In this document: positions 8,433-16,466 of the stretch, in pieces
How positions within the stretch are numbered: the stretch's first letter is position 1
Layout of the letters: each line of letters begins with the position of its first letter
From: Klugiella xanthotipulae
GTDB lineage: Bacteria; Actinomycetota; Actinomycetes; Actinomycetales; Microbacteriaceae
Assembly: GCF_006716695.1 (NCBI RefSeq)
Contig: NZ_VFPN01000001.1
Coordinates: 806,001 to 870,000 of the forward strand
Direction: 5' to 3'
Length of the DNA: 64,000 nucleotides
Program-made: the position numbers and the translations under genes
The notes under the pieces: model-generated
The model's database searches: none
What the model saw: only the letters and a program-made list of their open reading frames with translations
What the model was told of the DNA's origin: nothing

Positions 8433-9083
8433 ATGAGACACCGGAAGGGAGCACGGCACGTGCCAGCACACACACCTGAAACGCCGGAGACACGCAGTCC
8501 CGGCCGCAGGGCCTTCACTCTCATCCGCACGGTACTCTTTGCCACGGTCGTCTCCGCCCTCATTGTTCTCGTCACCGCGATCATCCTCGTGCCGCGAATC
8601 ACCGGCTCCACCACGTACACGATCCTCACCAACTCGATGGCTCCAACGCTGCCGCCCGGGACGATCATCGTGACCCAGCCGCGAGACGTTGCCAGCATCC
8701 GGGTGGGGGATGTGGTGACCTATCAGATCGAGTCCGGCCAGCCCGAGGTGATCACCCACCGCGTTGTGGGCATCAGTAAAGACACCCGCGGTGAGGTCTC
8801 CTTCATCATGCGCGGAGATAATAACTCCGTCAACGACCCGAAACCCGTCATCCGTGAACAGGTTATGGGCGTTGTCCTCTACTCGGTTCCCTTCGTCGGG
8901 CTGGCGATCAACACCGTCACCGGCAACGCCAAGCTCTGGGTGCCCGTGGCCATCGCCGTGGTCTTCATCTTCTGGGGGGTCGGCTACGTCATCGCCCACT
9001 TCACTTCACAGCGGAAAACCCCGGCCATCCTCAAAACAACCGCTCCCCTCAACAACGATCACGGAAAGGAGGGCACACGATGA
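8433..9083 (+). CDS. sipW: Signal peptidase I, SipW/ER type
   Basis: 216 aa, an S26 membrane serine peptidase. There is an N-terminal membrane segment at about residues 33-54. The catalytic Ser68 is in TNSMAPTLPPG, and His109 in VITHRVVG replaces the general-base Lys, as in ER-type/SipW enzymes. RGDNNSVND (129-135) is box E, and a second C-terminal membrane segment lies at about 160-190. Ribosome site GAGGA. It sits between genes for proteins with alternate signals, so its role is probably to process the [A/S]xW-type precursors of this locus. The stop overlaps the next start by 4 nt (ATGA). Confidence 0.92.
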   Translation: MRHRKGARHVPAHTPETPETRSPGRRAFTLIRTVLFATVVSALIVLVTAIILVPRITGSTTYTILTNSMAPTLPPGTIIVTQPRDVASIRVGDVVTYQIESGQPEVITHRVVGISKDTRGEVSFIMRGDNNSVNDPKPVIREQVMGVVLYSVPFVGLAINTVTGNAKLWVPVAIAVVFIFWGVGYVIAHFTSQRKTPAILKTTAPLNNDHGKEGTR

Positions 9084-9904
9084 CCCGGATGCCCTCCCTC
9101 CCCCGCTGGGCACGTGCACTGACCGTGGGATCGGCAATCCTCGTGGTGGCCGTCCTCGGCCTCGCGGGGCCGGCCCTCGCCACGCCGAGCGGGCCTGCGG
9201 CCACAACCACCAGCGCCGCCGCGGACCCGCTGCTGCTGAGCAATGACGGGGTGACCTGGGCAGCCCAGCTCGCGCATCCACTCTTCGATGCTGACTATCG
9301 ATACGTACCGGGTGAACGCGTGACGAGCGGATTCTGGCTCAAGAATAACTCCGGCCACAACGCCTACTACACGGTGCAGGTAACCGGGGTGGAGATTCCC
9401 GCCGACCTGACCGGTGCCCTGTCGCTCTCCGTGGGAAGCAACACGGAGTCCGCCAAGAATCCTGTGATCCTCGCCAATTGCGCCGTGGCAGTGCGCAACG
9501 TGAAACTCGCCGCGGGTTCCCGGGTGTACCTGCCAAGCACGGTCACGATGAGTTCAACGGCACCGCTCGCCGCCCGCAATCAAACGGCCTCCTTCGGGGT
9601 GACGACCACCCTGCACGACGCACCACTCGACCTGTCCGATGGCCAGTGCCTGACGAGCGAGGGAATCGTACCCGCGGTGGAGCCGACCCTCCCTCACGAC
9701 CCAACGCTCACACCCGGAGAGACCACAGCGGGCACCTCAACCGGCACACCCGGCGACCAGGCAACCGCGCCGACAGCGGGAGGCGCATCCGGTGCACTGG
9801 CCCTGACGGGCGTATACCTCGGGGGCTGGGTCACGCTCTCCGTGCTTCTCTCGGCCGGGGGCATCCTGCTCGCCTCCCGCCGGCGGCGGGCAGAGGACAG
9901 GTAG
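9080..9904 (+). CDS. Cell-surface protein with LALTG sorting signal
   Basis: 274 aa. It has an ordinary Sec signal (basic MTRMPSLPRWAR, hydrophobic core, ALA-TPSG cleavage), unlike the W-type signals of its neighbours. The mature beta-rich domain (about 45-190) has two Cys. A Pro/Thr-rich spacer follows, then LALTG, a hydrophobic helix and the basic tail SRRRRAEDR, the layout of a sortase-anchored protein (LAxTG suits class E sortases). It is translationally coupled to sipW. It could anchor the polymer or adhesin made by this locus to the wall. No sortase gene is in the window. Confidence 0.78.
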   Translation: MTRMPSLPRWARALTVGSAILVVAVLGLAGPALATPSGPAATTTSAAADPLLLSNDGVTWAAQLAHPLFDADYRYVPGERVTSGFWLKNNSGHNAYYTVQVTGVEIPADLTGALSLSVGSNTESAKNPVILANCAVAVRNVKLAAGSRVYLPSTVTMSSTAPLAARNQTASFGVTTTLHDAPLDLSDGQCLTSEGIVPAVEPTLPHDPTLTPGETTAGTSTGTPGDQATAPTAGGASGALALTGVYLGGWVTLSVLLSAGGILLASRRRRAEDR

Positions 9905-9980
9905 TATCCGTCATTCCGCTGGCGACGCTGTACCCCGTGTGGGTACACTCAGCACACGGATAGCACGAAGGGGGGTCCGC

Positions 9981-10640
9981 ATGAGCACGGGGGAAACATC
10001 GTCCGCCCTGAGCCGGATGCGCGCACTGTCCCTCCCCATCACGGTCACGGCACTGATGACCGCCGCCCTGCTGCTGCTCAGCATGGGAACCTCCCTCGCC
10101 GCATGGATGGTATCGCGCAGCGGAACGGGAGCCATCCAGACGGGAACCCTGTCATTCCAACTGACGGATGTCAGCGGGACCAACGCATCGCTCGCGGAAC
10201 CGACAAGCACCGACTCCCCGCACTACGCATTTGAGTGGTTGACCCTGAACTCCCGTGACATGCTGCCCGGCAGCAAAAGCGTGGCTCTCATGCGGGTGGC
10301 CAACACGGGGTCCACCCCGCTCTCACTCTCGTTCACGGGCGCTGTCAGCCCGGCGGGAACCGCTCCGCAGAACGATTTTGTGAACGCACTCAGCCTCGCC
10401 GCGCTCGCGGTGCCCACTGCATCCTGCATGAAAACCCAACTCACGGCGGATGTTACCCAGCCGCTCTCCGCCGTGACACCGGCCAGCCCCCTCCCGGTGA
10501 TTCTCCCCGCCGAGGCACTCCAACCGGGAGAGAGCACCTACCTGTGCGTGGGCCTCCTGCTCTCGGCCACGGTACCCAATAGCGCCCAGGGCCAGGCCAG
10601 CGACATCACCATCCAGGCGCGGGCAGACCAGGAACGATAA
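9981..10640 (+). CDS. Alternate-type signal peptide protein (219 aa, paralog D)
   Basis: 219 aa and colinear with the gene at 7730 (MSTGETSSALSRMRALSLP versus MSTVETSSGLTRLRSFRLP). The signal core ends SLAAWMVSRSGTGAIQTGTLSF. The mature part repeats the pattern VALMRVANTGSTPLSLSF and ESTYLCVGLLLSAT and ends with QARADQER, as in paralog C (QVRADQQR). The start is the ATG at 9981, with the ribosome site AAGGGGGG. A short GTACCC/GGGTAC hairpin lies in the 76-nt gap upstream. It is likely a second SipW substrate and structural subunit. Confidence 0.78.
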   Translation: MSTGETSSALSRMRALSLPITVTALMTAALLLLSMGTSLAAWMVSRSGTGAIQTGTLSFQLTDVSGTNASLAEPTSTDSPHYAFEWLTLNSRDMLPGSKSVALMRVANTGSTPLSLSFTGAVSPAGTAPQNDFVNALSLAALAVPTASCMKTQLTADVTQPLSAVTPASPLPVILPAEALQPGESTYLCVGLLLSATVPNSAQGQASDITIQARADQER

Positions 10641-10788
10641 CGGATGCTGATAATCGCCGATTAATTAGCCGTATTATGCTCCTCATCAGAGCTTTATCTG
10701 CAAGAATATCGTTGTGAAAATATTGGTGGGGGACCAATACCTGTGATTCCCCGCCGATTTAACGGGACAACACAGAAGCTGGGAAACA

Positions 10789-12495
10789 TTGGGCCACCAC
10801 CTCACCACGTACGGCAGATCGAAACGACCGCGGTTGCGGTACGCGACCGCAACCGGTGTTGCAGCCGTCATTATCGGAATGCTGTCAGTCGGCGGTCCTG
10901 CGGTTGCCTATTGGAGCCAGGACGGCACCATCAGCAGCACCGCAACCACATCGACGCTCGCCGCACCCAGCGCTCCAGGAATCGGGACGATCACGGCCGG
11001 GTCCCTGGGGCTCTCAGTGACGGCTGCCCAGTCGAGTGATACGTTGAAGCCCCAGTACACCCTGGAACGCTCGACCACCGCGGACTTCCAGAGCCCCACC
11101 CGGCTGAGCGCAACCGAGTCCACCTCGGTCACCGACCAAGGCCACCTTCCCCAGATTCTTGTTGACAGCGGCTTTGACACGATCACCGTCGCCGTCGAGA
11201 GCGGCTGTGGCCTCGTCTCAGCTGTCGTTTACTGTTGGGGAGCGGGCGGTCGCGGGTCGCTCGGCAATGGATCGAGTGTCAACGTTGGCTCTCCCGTCAA
11301 GGTACATACCACCGCAGAGAGCACCGCCTCGGCCCTCCCCGCCGGTGAGCCCGTCACGAGCGTGGCCGCGGGTCTCCGCTCGGTCTGCGCCACGACGGCC
11401 CGCAGCGTCTACTGCTGGGGGGCCAATGAATCGGGGGCTGTCGATGGGGTCTCCACCGCCATCAAGTACCGCCCGGTGAAAGTGGCTGGCCTTCCGGATG
11501 CCCCCGTGAACGCCCTCTCCGTGGGGGCAGACCACGCCTGCGTCAACGTCCAGGGTACCGGGGTGATGTGCTGGGGCAGTAACAGCGACGGACAGCTCGG
11601 CTCCGGGGCTGCCCTCGGTGCCGGCCCCTACGCCCCCCAGAAGGTCCTGATGAATGGCACCGGTCAGATCCCCGCCGGAGCCACCGTCACGGCGACCACC
11701 TCGGGGGCAGAATTTTCCTGCATGATCGCCAGCGGCCTGGCCTATTGCTGGGGCAGCAACACCTCCGGCAACCTCGGCAACGGTAACGCCACCAGCAGTT
11801 CCACACCACAAAAGGTCCTCATGGGGACAAGCGCGATCCCAGCTAACGCTGTTTTCTCCGATATCTCGACCGATGCCGAGAGCAGCGGTGCCTCCTACCG
11901 GAGCGCGTGCGCCGTGGCGAGCGGCTTCGTGTACTGCTGGGGCGGGACGGTAAACGGAGCGCTCGGTAATGGGGGTGTAACCCCCACAACCGGATACGCC
12001 GTCCGGGTGAGCGGCCAGACGGTGGCAACGGCCACCTCGGTATCCGCTGGTAACTCCGGGTACTGTTACCTGGCCGCCGGTGTCACGCGATGCTGGGGCT
12101 TCAACATCTACGGCCAGCTGGGTATCGGCACAACCACAAACGCTACGACCCCGGTGCAGGCCGGCACCGCTGCGGGCAAAACGGTGCGCCAGGGGGCGGG
12201 GGGCGGCCTGCTGCGATGCTGGCTCTACACGGATGGCTCCTCCGGCTGCGCGGGCACGGGCAGCTACTTTCGGCTCGGCGAGGGGCCGGACGGACGCTCG
12301 GCCACTGCCAACTCAACGGTGGGTACCATGGTGCGACCGCAGGTACCGGGCTGCAGCGCGAACTCAACGAATCTCGGCGACGGGACCTGTTCCCTCGTGG
12401 CCAACACGACGTACTACTACCGAGTGTCCTACACGCTGGGGCTCTGGACGAGTCCGGTGTCGTCGGTCACTACCGTCCGAACCTCCTCCGCCTAG
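10789..12495 (+). CDS. Secreted RCC1-repeat beta-propeller protein, second copy
   Basis: 568 aa, paralog of the protein at 3781. It has the alternate signal core then VAYWSQDGTISSTATT, a conserved linker (SDTLKPQYTLERSTTADF), then at least six RCC1-like blades (CWGANESGAVDG, CWGSNSDGQLGSG, CWGSNTSGNLGNG, CWGFNIYGQLGIG), each with a partner Cys. The end, RLGEGPDGRS and NTTYYYRVSYTLGLWTSPVS, matches the other copies. The start appears to be a TTG at 10789 behind TGGGAAACA; no ATG or GTG in frame precedes the signal. The 148-nt upstream gap is AT-rich. An extracellular recognition or adhesion role is inferred. Confidence 0.78.
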   Translation: MGHHLTTYGRSKRPRLRYATATGVAAVIIGMLSVGGPAVAYWSQDGTISSTATTSTLAAPSAPGIGTITAGSLGLSVTAAQSSDTLKPQYTLERSTTADFQSPTRLSATESTSVTDQGHLPQILVDSGFDTITVAVESGCGLVSAVVYCWGAGGRGSLGNGSSVNVGSPVKVHTTAESTASALPAGEPVTSVAAGLRSVCATTARSVYCWGANESGAVDGVSTAIKYRPVKVAGLPDAPVNALSVGADHACVNVQGTGVMCWGSNSDGQLGSGAALGAGPYAPQKVLMNGTGQIPAGATVTATTSGAEFSCMIASGLAYCWGSNTSGNLGNGNATSSSTPQKVLMGTSAIPANAVFSDISTDAESSGASYRSACAVASGFVYCWGGTVNGALGNGGVTPTTGYAVRVSGQTVATATSVSAGNSGYCYLAAGVTRCWGFNIYGQLGIGTTTNATTPVQAGTAAGKTVRQGAGGGLLRCWLYTDGSSGCAGTGSYFRLGEGPDGRSATANSTVGTMVRPQVPGCSANSTNLGDGTCSLVANTTYYYRVSYTLGLWTSPVSSVTTVRTSSA

Positions 12496-12836
12496 CTCTG
12501 GAAGGACCGAACCTCGATGGGCAGGCCGGTGGCGAGCGCGGCCTTGCGGGCCCAGGCGACGGCGGCATCCCGATGCGGTGCCCGGATGATCCACAGCCCG
12601 CCGAGGTGATCGGGGCCGCTGAGGTAGGCTCCCTCGCTCAGTTCGACGCGGCCATCGCCCACGGCGCACACAACCGTGGAACCTCCGGGGGGCTGTAGAC
12701 CGTCGGTAAAGAGAAGCCCCCCGGAGGCCACGATTTCCTCATTCAGGATGGCGAGTTCGCGCATGACCGTTTCGAGGGTGTCGGCGTCGGGGGCGGGGCC
12801 GTCCGGCTGGTAGATACTCAGAAGATACGTTTTCAT
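12492..12836 (-). CDS. YciI-like (YCII) family protein
   Basis: 114 aa. MKTYLLSIYQPDGPAPDADT, then GGLLFTDGLQPP, LSGPDHLGGLWIIRAPHRDAAVAWARK and PIEVRSF are the typical layout of the YCII/DGPF small ferredoxin-fold family seen in many Actinobacteria, often beside ECF sigma factors (none here). The biochemical role is unknown. Ribosome site AGGACACC. It converges with the RCC1 gene, overlapping its 3' end by 4 nt. Confidence 0.8.
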   Translation of the reverse strand: MKTYLLSIYQPDGPAPDADTLETVMRELAILNEEIVASGGLLFTDGLQPPGGSTVVCAVGDGRVELSEGAYLSGPDHLGGLWIIRAPHRDAAVAWARKAALATGLPIEVRSFQS

Positions 12837-12979
12837 GGTGTCCTGTCCTGTCCGGTGGCCGCGAGCGTGCTACCAGTGCGTACAGACTACGCCGGGGAGG
12901 TTCTGCAGGCTAGATCACAGCCGGGGCGCGACGGGCCGCGCCCGCTCCGCCATACGCTGTCGGCAACCTCCCCGCCCAA

Positions 12980-12997
12980 TATACCCTAGGGGGTATA
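12980..12997 (+). promoter_or_regulatory. CsoR/CstR-type operator 1
   Basis: TATACCCTAGGGGGTATA is a perfect inverted repeat (7-bp arms, 4-nt centre) with the ATACCC/GGGTAT core of CsoR-family operators. It lies 50 nt upstream of the sulfane-sulfur operon, which encodes a CsoR-family repressor as its third gene, so autoregulation is very likely. The right half, TATAGT, could serve as a -10 element. Confidence 0.82.
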
Positions 12998-13014
12998 GTT
13001 GATATTCAGGCAAC

Positions 13015-13032
13015 GATACCCTCCAGGGTATC
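13015..13032 (+). promoter_or_regulatory. CsoR/CstR-type operator 2
   Basis: GATACCCTCCAGGGTATC is a second perfect 7-4-7 inverted repeat, 35 nt after the first and 15 nt before the start codon. Two tandem sites suggest two CstR tetramers blocking promoter and early transcription. The ribosome site AAGGGG follows directly. Confidence 0.82.
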
Positions 13033-13047
13033 GAGATAAGGGGTTCT

Positions 13048-14796
13048 ATGAGCACACACACCACGGTCATCATCGGCGGAGTCGCCGGCGGAATGTCGGC
13101 AGCCACCCGCCTGCGCCGACTCGACGAGGAACGCACCATCATCGTCCTGGAGCGCGGTAACGAGGTCTCGTTTGCCAACTGCGGCCTCCCCTACCATCTG
13201 GGTGGGGTGATTCCCGAACGCTCCGACCTCGTCCTCCAACGCCCCGCCTCCCTCACCGCACGCTTCGCCCTCGATGTGCGCGTGCGCAGCGAGGTGACGG
13301 CAATTGACCCGGATAACCGCACCGTTACGGTCCATGACCTCAGCAACGACTCCGCCTATTCGCTCCGCTACGACAGCCTGGTCCTCTCCCCGGGGGCCTC
13401 AGCGAACGGCATTCTCATTCCGGGCGGCAACCGCGCCCACACCCTCCGCGACCTCAGCGACCTGGACCGCATCATGGCGGAACTCAGCCCGCTGGCCCGG
13501 CGAGGCGGGGACGAAAAACCGGCGGCCGTTGTGATTGGTGGGGGCTATATCGGTCTGGAAGTGGCCGAAAACCTGCACACGGCCGGCCTCGCGGTTACGA
13601 TCGTGCAGCGCGGCCCGCAACTGCTCTCGACGTTTGACCCCGAGATGGCGCACCCGGTTGCCGAGCATCTGGTGCACACCGGCATCCCCGTGCTACTCAA
13701 CTCGGCCGTGGCCGAGATAACCCCCACCGCGGTCCTCCTGAGCGACGGCCGCGCGCTGTCGGCCGAACTTGTGATCGCCGCAACCGGTGTCACCCCTGAG
13801 ACCGAGCTGGCTGCCGCCGCCGGCCTGCGAATCGGAACATCCGGGGCCATCTGGGTGGATGAGTACCAGCACACGAGCGCCCCACACATCTACGCCATCG
13901 GCGATGCCGCCGAAAAAACGCTCGCCGCCACGGCCACCCCCGGAGTGGTGCCGCTCGCGGGGCTGGCCAACCACCACGGGCGGCTCGTCGCCGACGCCAT
14001 CGCGGGTATCCCCGCCCCGGCCCCGCGCGCGCTCGGCACGGCAATCGTCGCGATCAACGGCCTGGTCGCCGCGAGCACCGGAGCGAGCGAGCGGATGCTG
14101 CGCGCCCTAGGTCGCCCGGTTCGCGTCATCCATACCCACCCGAGCAACCATGTGGGCTACTACCCTGGCGGCGAGGCCATGTCGGTCAAGCTGCTTGTTG
14201 ACCCGGCAACCGATCTCCTTCTGGGGGCGCAAATCGTGGGCGGGGTTGGTGTGGATAAACGCATCGACGTGCTCGCGACGGCCCTGGCTGCCGGGCTCAC
14301 AGCCTCCGCCCTCGCCGACCTGGAACTCGCGTACGCGCCGCAGTTCGGCGCGGCCAAGGACCCGATCAACATGATCGGCTACATCAACCGCAACCAGGCC
14401 CGCGGCCAGGACGACACCGTGCAGTGGCATCAGCTCGCCGGTGAACTCGCCGCGGGGGCGACCCTGCTGGATGTCCGCCCCGCGCCCGCCCGCGCCGAGG
14501 GCACCATCCCGGGCGCGCTGCACATCCCGCTCGACGAACTGCGCACACGTGCCGCCGAGGTGCCAACCGGCCGACTCGTGGTGCACTGCCGCGTGGGGCA
14601 CAGCGCCCACAACGCGCAGCGGCTGCTCGCGCAGCGAGGGCACAGTGTGGTCAACCTGGACGGCGGGTACCTCACCTGGCGGGCCGGTACCGCGGGCACT
14701 CACCCGGCCGCGGTAGCGGCAACGACACCCGCACGACCAGCACAATCCACCGCATCCGCATCCGCATCCGCATCCGCACAGGAGATATCCATATGA
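13048..14796 (+). CDS. CoA-disulfide reductase-like flavoprotein with C-terminal rhodanese domain
   Basis: 582 aa. Residues 1-450 form a two-dinucleotide-binding disulfide reductase: FAD motif GGVAGGMSAATRLRR at 10-24, redox Cys45 in FANCGLPY (single active Cys, as in CoA-disulfide/persulfide reductases), NAD motif GGGYIGLEVAENL, and FAD-contacting YAIGDAAE. Residues about 455-545 form a rhodanese domain with active Cys in VVHCRVGHSA. Such fusions reduce CoA-persulfides and polysulfides. It is the first gene of an operon behind two CstR-type operators. The C-terminal Ser-Ala tail is encoded by a GCATCC hexamer repeat and looks unstructured. Confidence 0.88.
   Translation: MSTHTTVIIGGVAGGMSAATRLRRLDEERTIIVLERGNEVSFANCGLPYHLGGVIPERSDLVLQRPASLTARFALDVRVRSEVTAIDPDNRTVTVHDLSNDSAYSLRYDSLVLSPGASANGILIPGGNRAHTLRDLSDLDRIMAELSPLARRGGDEKPAAVVIGGGYIGLEVAENLHTAGLAVTIVQRGPQLLSTFDPEMAHPVAEHLVHTGIPVLLNSAVAEITPTAVLLSDGRALSAELVIAATGVTPETELAAAAGLRIGTSGAIWVDEYQHTSAPHIYAIGDAAEKTLAATATPGVVPLAGLANHHGRLVADAIAGIPAPAPRALGTAIVAINGLVAASTGASERMLRALGRPVRVIHTHPSNHVGYYPGGEAMSVKLLVDPATDLLLGAQIVGGVGVDKRIDVLATALAAGLTASALADLELAYAPQFGAAKDPINMIGYINRNQARGQDDTVQWHQLAGELAAGATLLDVRPAPARAEGTIPGALHIPLDELRTRAAEVPTGRLVVHCRVGHSAHNAQRLLAQRGHSVVNLDGGYLTWRAGTAGTHPAAVAATTPARPAQSTASASASASAQEISI
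14751..14778 (+). repeat. Hexanucleotide tandem repeat inside CDS
   Basis: Four uninterrupted CGCATC units plus a partial fifth encode alternating Ala-Ser at the C-terminus of the flavoprotein. Gain or loss of units would keep the frame, so only tail length should vary. Confidence 0.8.
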
Positions 14797-15101
14797 CAGC
14801 CCAAACCCACATCAGTATCACGGACCTTGCCGCCCGAGAGCGACCCGTCGTGATTGACGTGCGTGAGGGTGACGAGTATGCGGGAGGGCACATCCCCGAC
14901 TCACTCAACCTGCCCATGTCGGGCATCCTGGATCGGCTCGGCGAGTTGCCCGAAGGTGTCCTCCACATCGTGTGCGCCTCGGGCGGGCGCAGCGCGCAGG
15001 TTGTCGCCTACCTGCGCCGCCTCGACTACGATGCCGTCAATGTGGAGGGTGGCGTGCAGGAGTGGCTACAGCGCGGGCTTCCCCTCGAAAGCGGGCGATA
15101 A
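14793..15101 (+). CDS. Rhodanese-like sulfurtransferase
   Basis: 102-aa single-domain rhodanese with VIDVREGDEYAGGHIPDSLNLP and the active loop VCASGGRSAQ (Cys followed by Gly-Arg-Ser), the usual CxxGxR loop. It should move sulfane sulfur between low-molecular-weight thiols or proteins in the cytosol. It overlaps the flavoprotein gene by 4 nt (ATGA), showing co-translation. Confidence 0.9.
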   Translation: MTAQTHISITDLAARERPVVIDVREGDEYAGGHIPDSLNLPMSGILDRLGELPEGVLHIVCASGGRSAQVVAYLRRLDYDAVNVEGGVQEWLQRGLPLESGR

Positions 15102-15103
15102 CC

Positions 15104-15415
15104 GTGGCGCATGTCGCACCGGGCGCAGCGGCATCCGGCTCTCACGCGGGCTCCGATGAGCAGCGGCGGAAGGTAGCCAATCGACTCAAGCGGGCACAGG
15201 GCCAACTCGCCGCCGTGATCGCGGCGGTGGAGAGCGGCGGCGATTGCCGAGCCGTGATCACGCAACTCGCGGCGGTGTCGAGCGCCATCGACCGCGCCGG
15301 TTTTGCGGTTGTCGCGGGGGCGTTGACCGACTGTCTCGCCACACAGGAGGAGGGCGGCCCGAGCGACGGCCCCACGGTTGACGAGCTCGAAAAGCTCTTC
15401 CTCTCGCTCGCGTAG
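15104..15415 (+). CDS. cstR: CsoR-family repressor, CstR-like (persulfide sensor)
   Basis: 103 aa from the GTG at 15104, 2 nt after the rhodanese stop. The four-helix CsoR fold is recognisable (VANRLKRAQGQLAAVIAAVE, GGDCRAVITQLAAVSSAIDR, GALTDCL). The first conserved Cys is in GGDCRAV and the second in LTDCL. The His that Cu-sensing CsoR carries four residues before the second Cys is Ala here. A Cys-Cys pair without that His is the hallmark of the persulfide sensor CstR, which fits the sulfur-handling neighbours and the two operators upstream. Copper sensing is therefore unlikely. Confidence 0.85.
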   Translation: MAHVAPGAAASGSHAGSDEQRRKVANRLKRAQGQLAAVIAAVESGGDCRAVITQLAAVSSAIDRAGFAVVAGALTDCLATQEEGGPSDGPTVDELEKLFLSLA

Positions 15416-15462
15416 GGTACGGGGTTTCCACACGAATCCCCGTGAGCCCGGCCCCAACCCCC

Positions 15463-15468
15463 TAATCT
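15463..15468 (+). promoter_or_regulatory. -10 element for a leaderless mRNA
   Basis: TAATCT ends 6 nt before the GTG start of the EamA transporter, so transcription would begin at or next to the start codon. The only ribosome-site-like sequence (AAAGGG) touches the GTG. Together these point to leaderless initiation, common in Actinobacteria. Confidence 0.5.
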
Positions 15469-15474
15469 GAAAGG

Positions 15475-16353
15475 GTGATCACACCCCTCATCGGCCTCGT
15501 AACCGCGGCCGTGTACGGCTCGGCAGACTTTTTTGGCGGCCTAGCCGCACAGCGCCGCAACCCCGTATACGTCTCGACCGTTGCCGCCCTCGCGGGCGGG
15601 CTGATACTGCTGCTCGCCACACTCGTCATTCCCGGCACAATCAGCGCCGCGGCAATCGGCTGGGGAATGCTCGGCGGGGTCGCCGGCAGCCTCGGCCTCA
15701 CCCTGCTCTACGGAAGCCTCGCCGTCGGGCCGATGAGCATCCTCTCGCCCATCACCGCCGTGATGAGCGCGGTGGTGCCCATGACCGTGGGGCTAGTTCG
15801 GGGCAGTACGCTCAGCACGGCGGGATACCTGGGGCTCGGACTCGCGCTCGTCGCCGTCGTTCTGGTGGGCTTCATCCCGGAGAAGGGGGCCGTGCGACCC
15901 CGGTTACGGGGTCTCCTGATGGCCGTCGGGAGCGGCTCGTGCATCGGAATTTTCTACGTTTTTATCAACCAGACCCCGCACGAGGCGGGCCTCATCCCCG
16001 TCGCCACCGGACGGCTCACGAACGCCGCCATCATGTGCGTCGTGGTGGCGGTTCTTCTCCTCCGCTCGCGTCGGCGGCGCGCACACGGAAAAGGGGTCGT
16101 CACGGAAGGCGAACCCCGGCCGCGTCCCTGGGTCCGCCTGGCCCTCCTCGCGGGCGTGATTGATGCGGTGGGCAGCTCACTCTTCCTGCTCGGCATCCGC
16201 ACGGGGGACCTGAGTGTCATGTCGGTCCTCACCGCGCTCTACCCGGCTGGCACTATCCTGCTCGCCGCCCTGGTGTTGCGCGAACGAGTAGCGCCCGTAC
16301 AGTGGGGAGGCTTGGCGTTGGGCCTGGTCGCGGCCGTGCTTCTCGGCCAGTAG
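15475..16353 (+). CDS. EamA/DMT-family transporter
   Basis: 292-aa membrane protein with about ten hydrophobic segments in two five-helix EamA repeats. It starts MITPLIGLVTAAVYGSADFF and has GSLAVGPMSILSPITAVMSAVVP in the first repeat and SLFLLGIRTGDLSVMSVLTALYPAGTILLAAL in the second, the usual helix pair before the last strand of conserved Pro/Gly. A cytoplasmic basic loop (RSRRRRAHGK) separates the halves. The substrate (metabolite or drug export) cannot be predicted. The GTG start is supported by the -10 element just upstream. Confidence 0.85.
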   Translation: MITPLIGLVTAAVYGSADFFGGLAAQRRNPVYVSTVAALAGGLILLLATLVIPGTISAAAIGWGMLGGVAGSLGLTLLYGSLAVGPMSILSPITAVMSAVVPMTVGLVRGSTLSTAGYLGLGLALVAVVLVGFIPEKGAVRPRLRGLLMAVGSGSCIGIFYVFINQTPHEAGLIPVATGRLTNAAIMCVVVAVLLLRSRRRRAHGKGVVTEGEPRPRPWVRLALLAGVIDAVGSSLFLLGIRTGDLSVMSVLTALYPAGTILLAALVLRERVAPVQWGGLALGLVAAVLLGQ

Positions 16354-16466
16354 ACGACGAACACCCGGCTATGCGGGTACAATGGCCCCGGATGATGTCT
16401 CCACCGTGTCACGGGAACGGTGACGCCCATCCGGGGACTATCACAACACTCGATGAAGGAACGGCC

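Noticed and set aside
15104-15415. Copper-sensing CsoR
   Set aside because: The Cu-ligand His is missing and the neighbours handle sulfane sulfur, so CstR is the better call.
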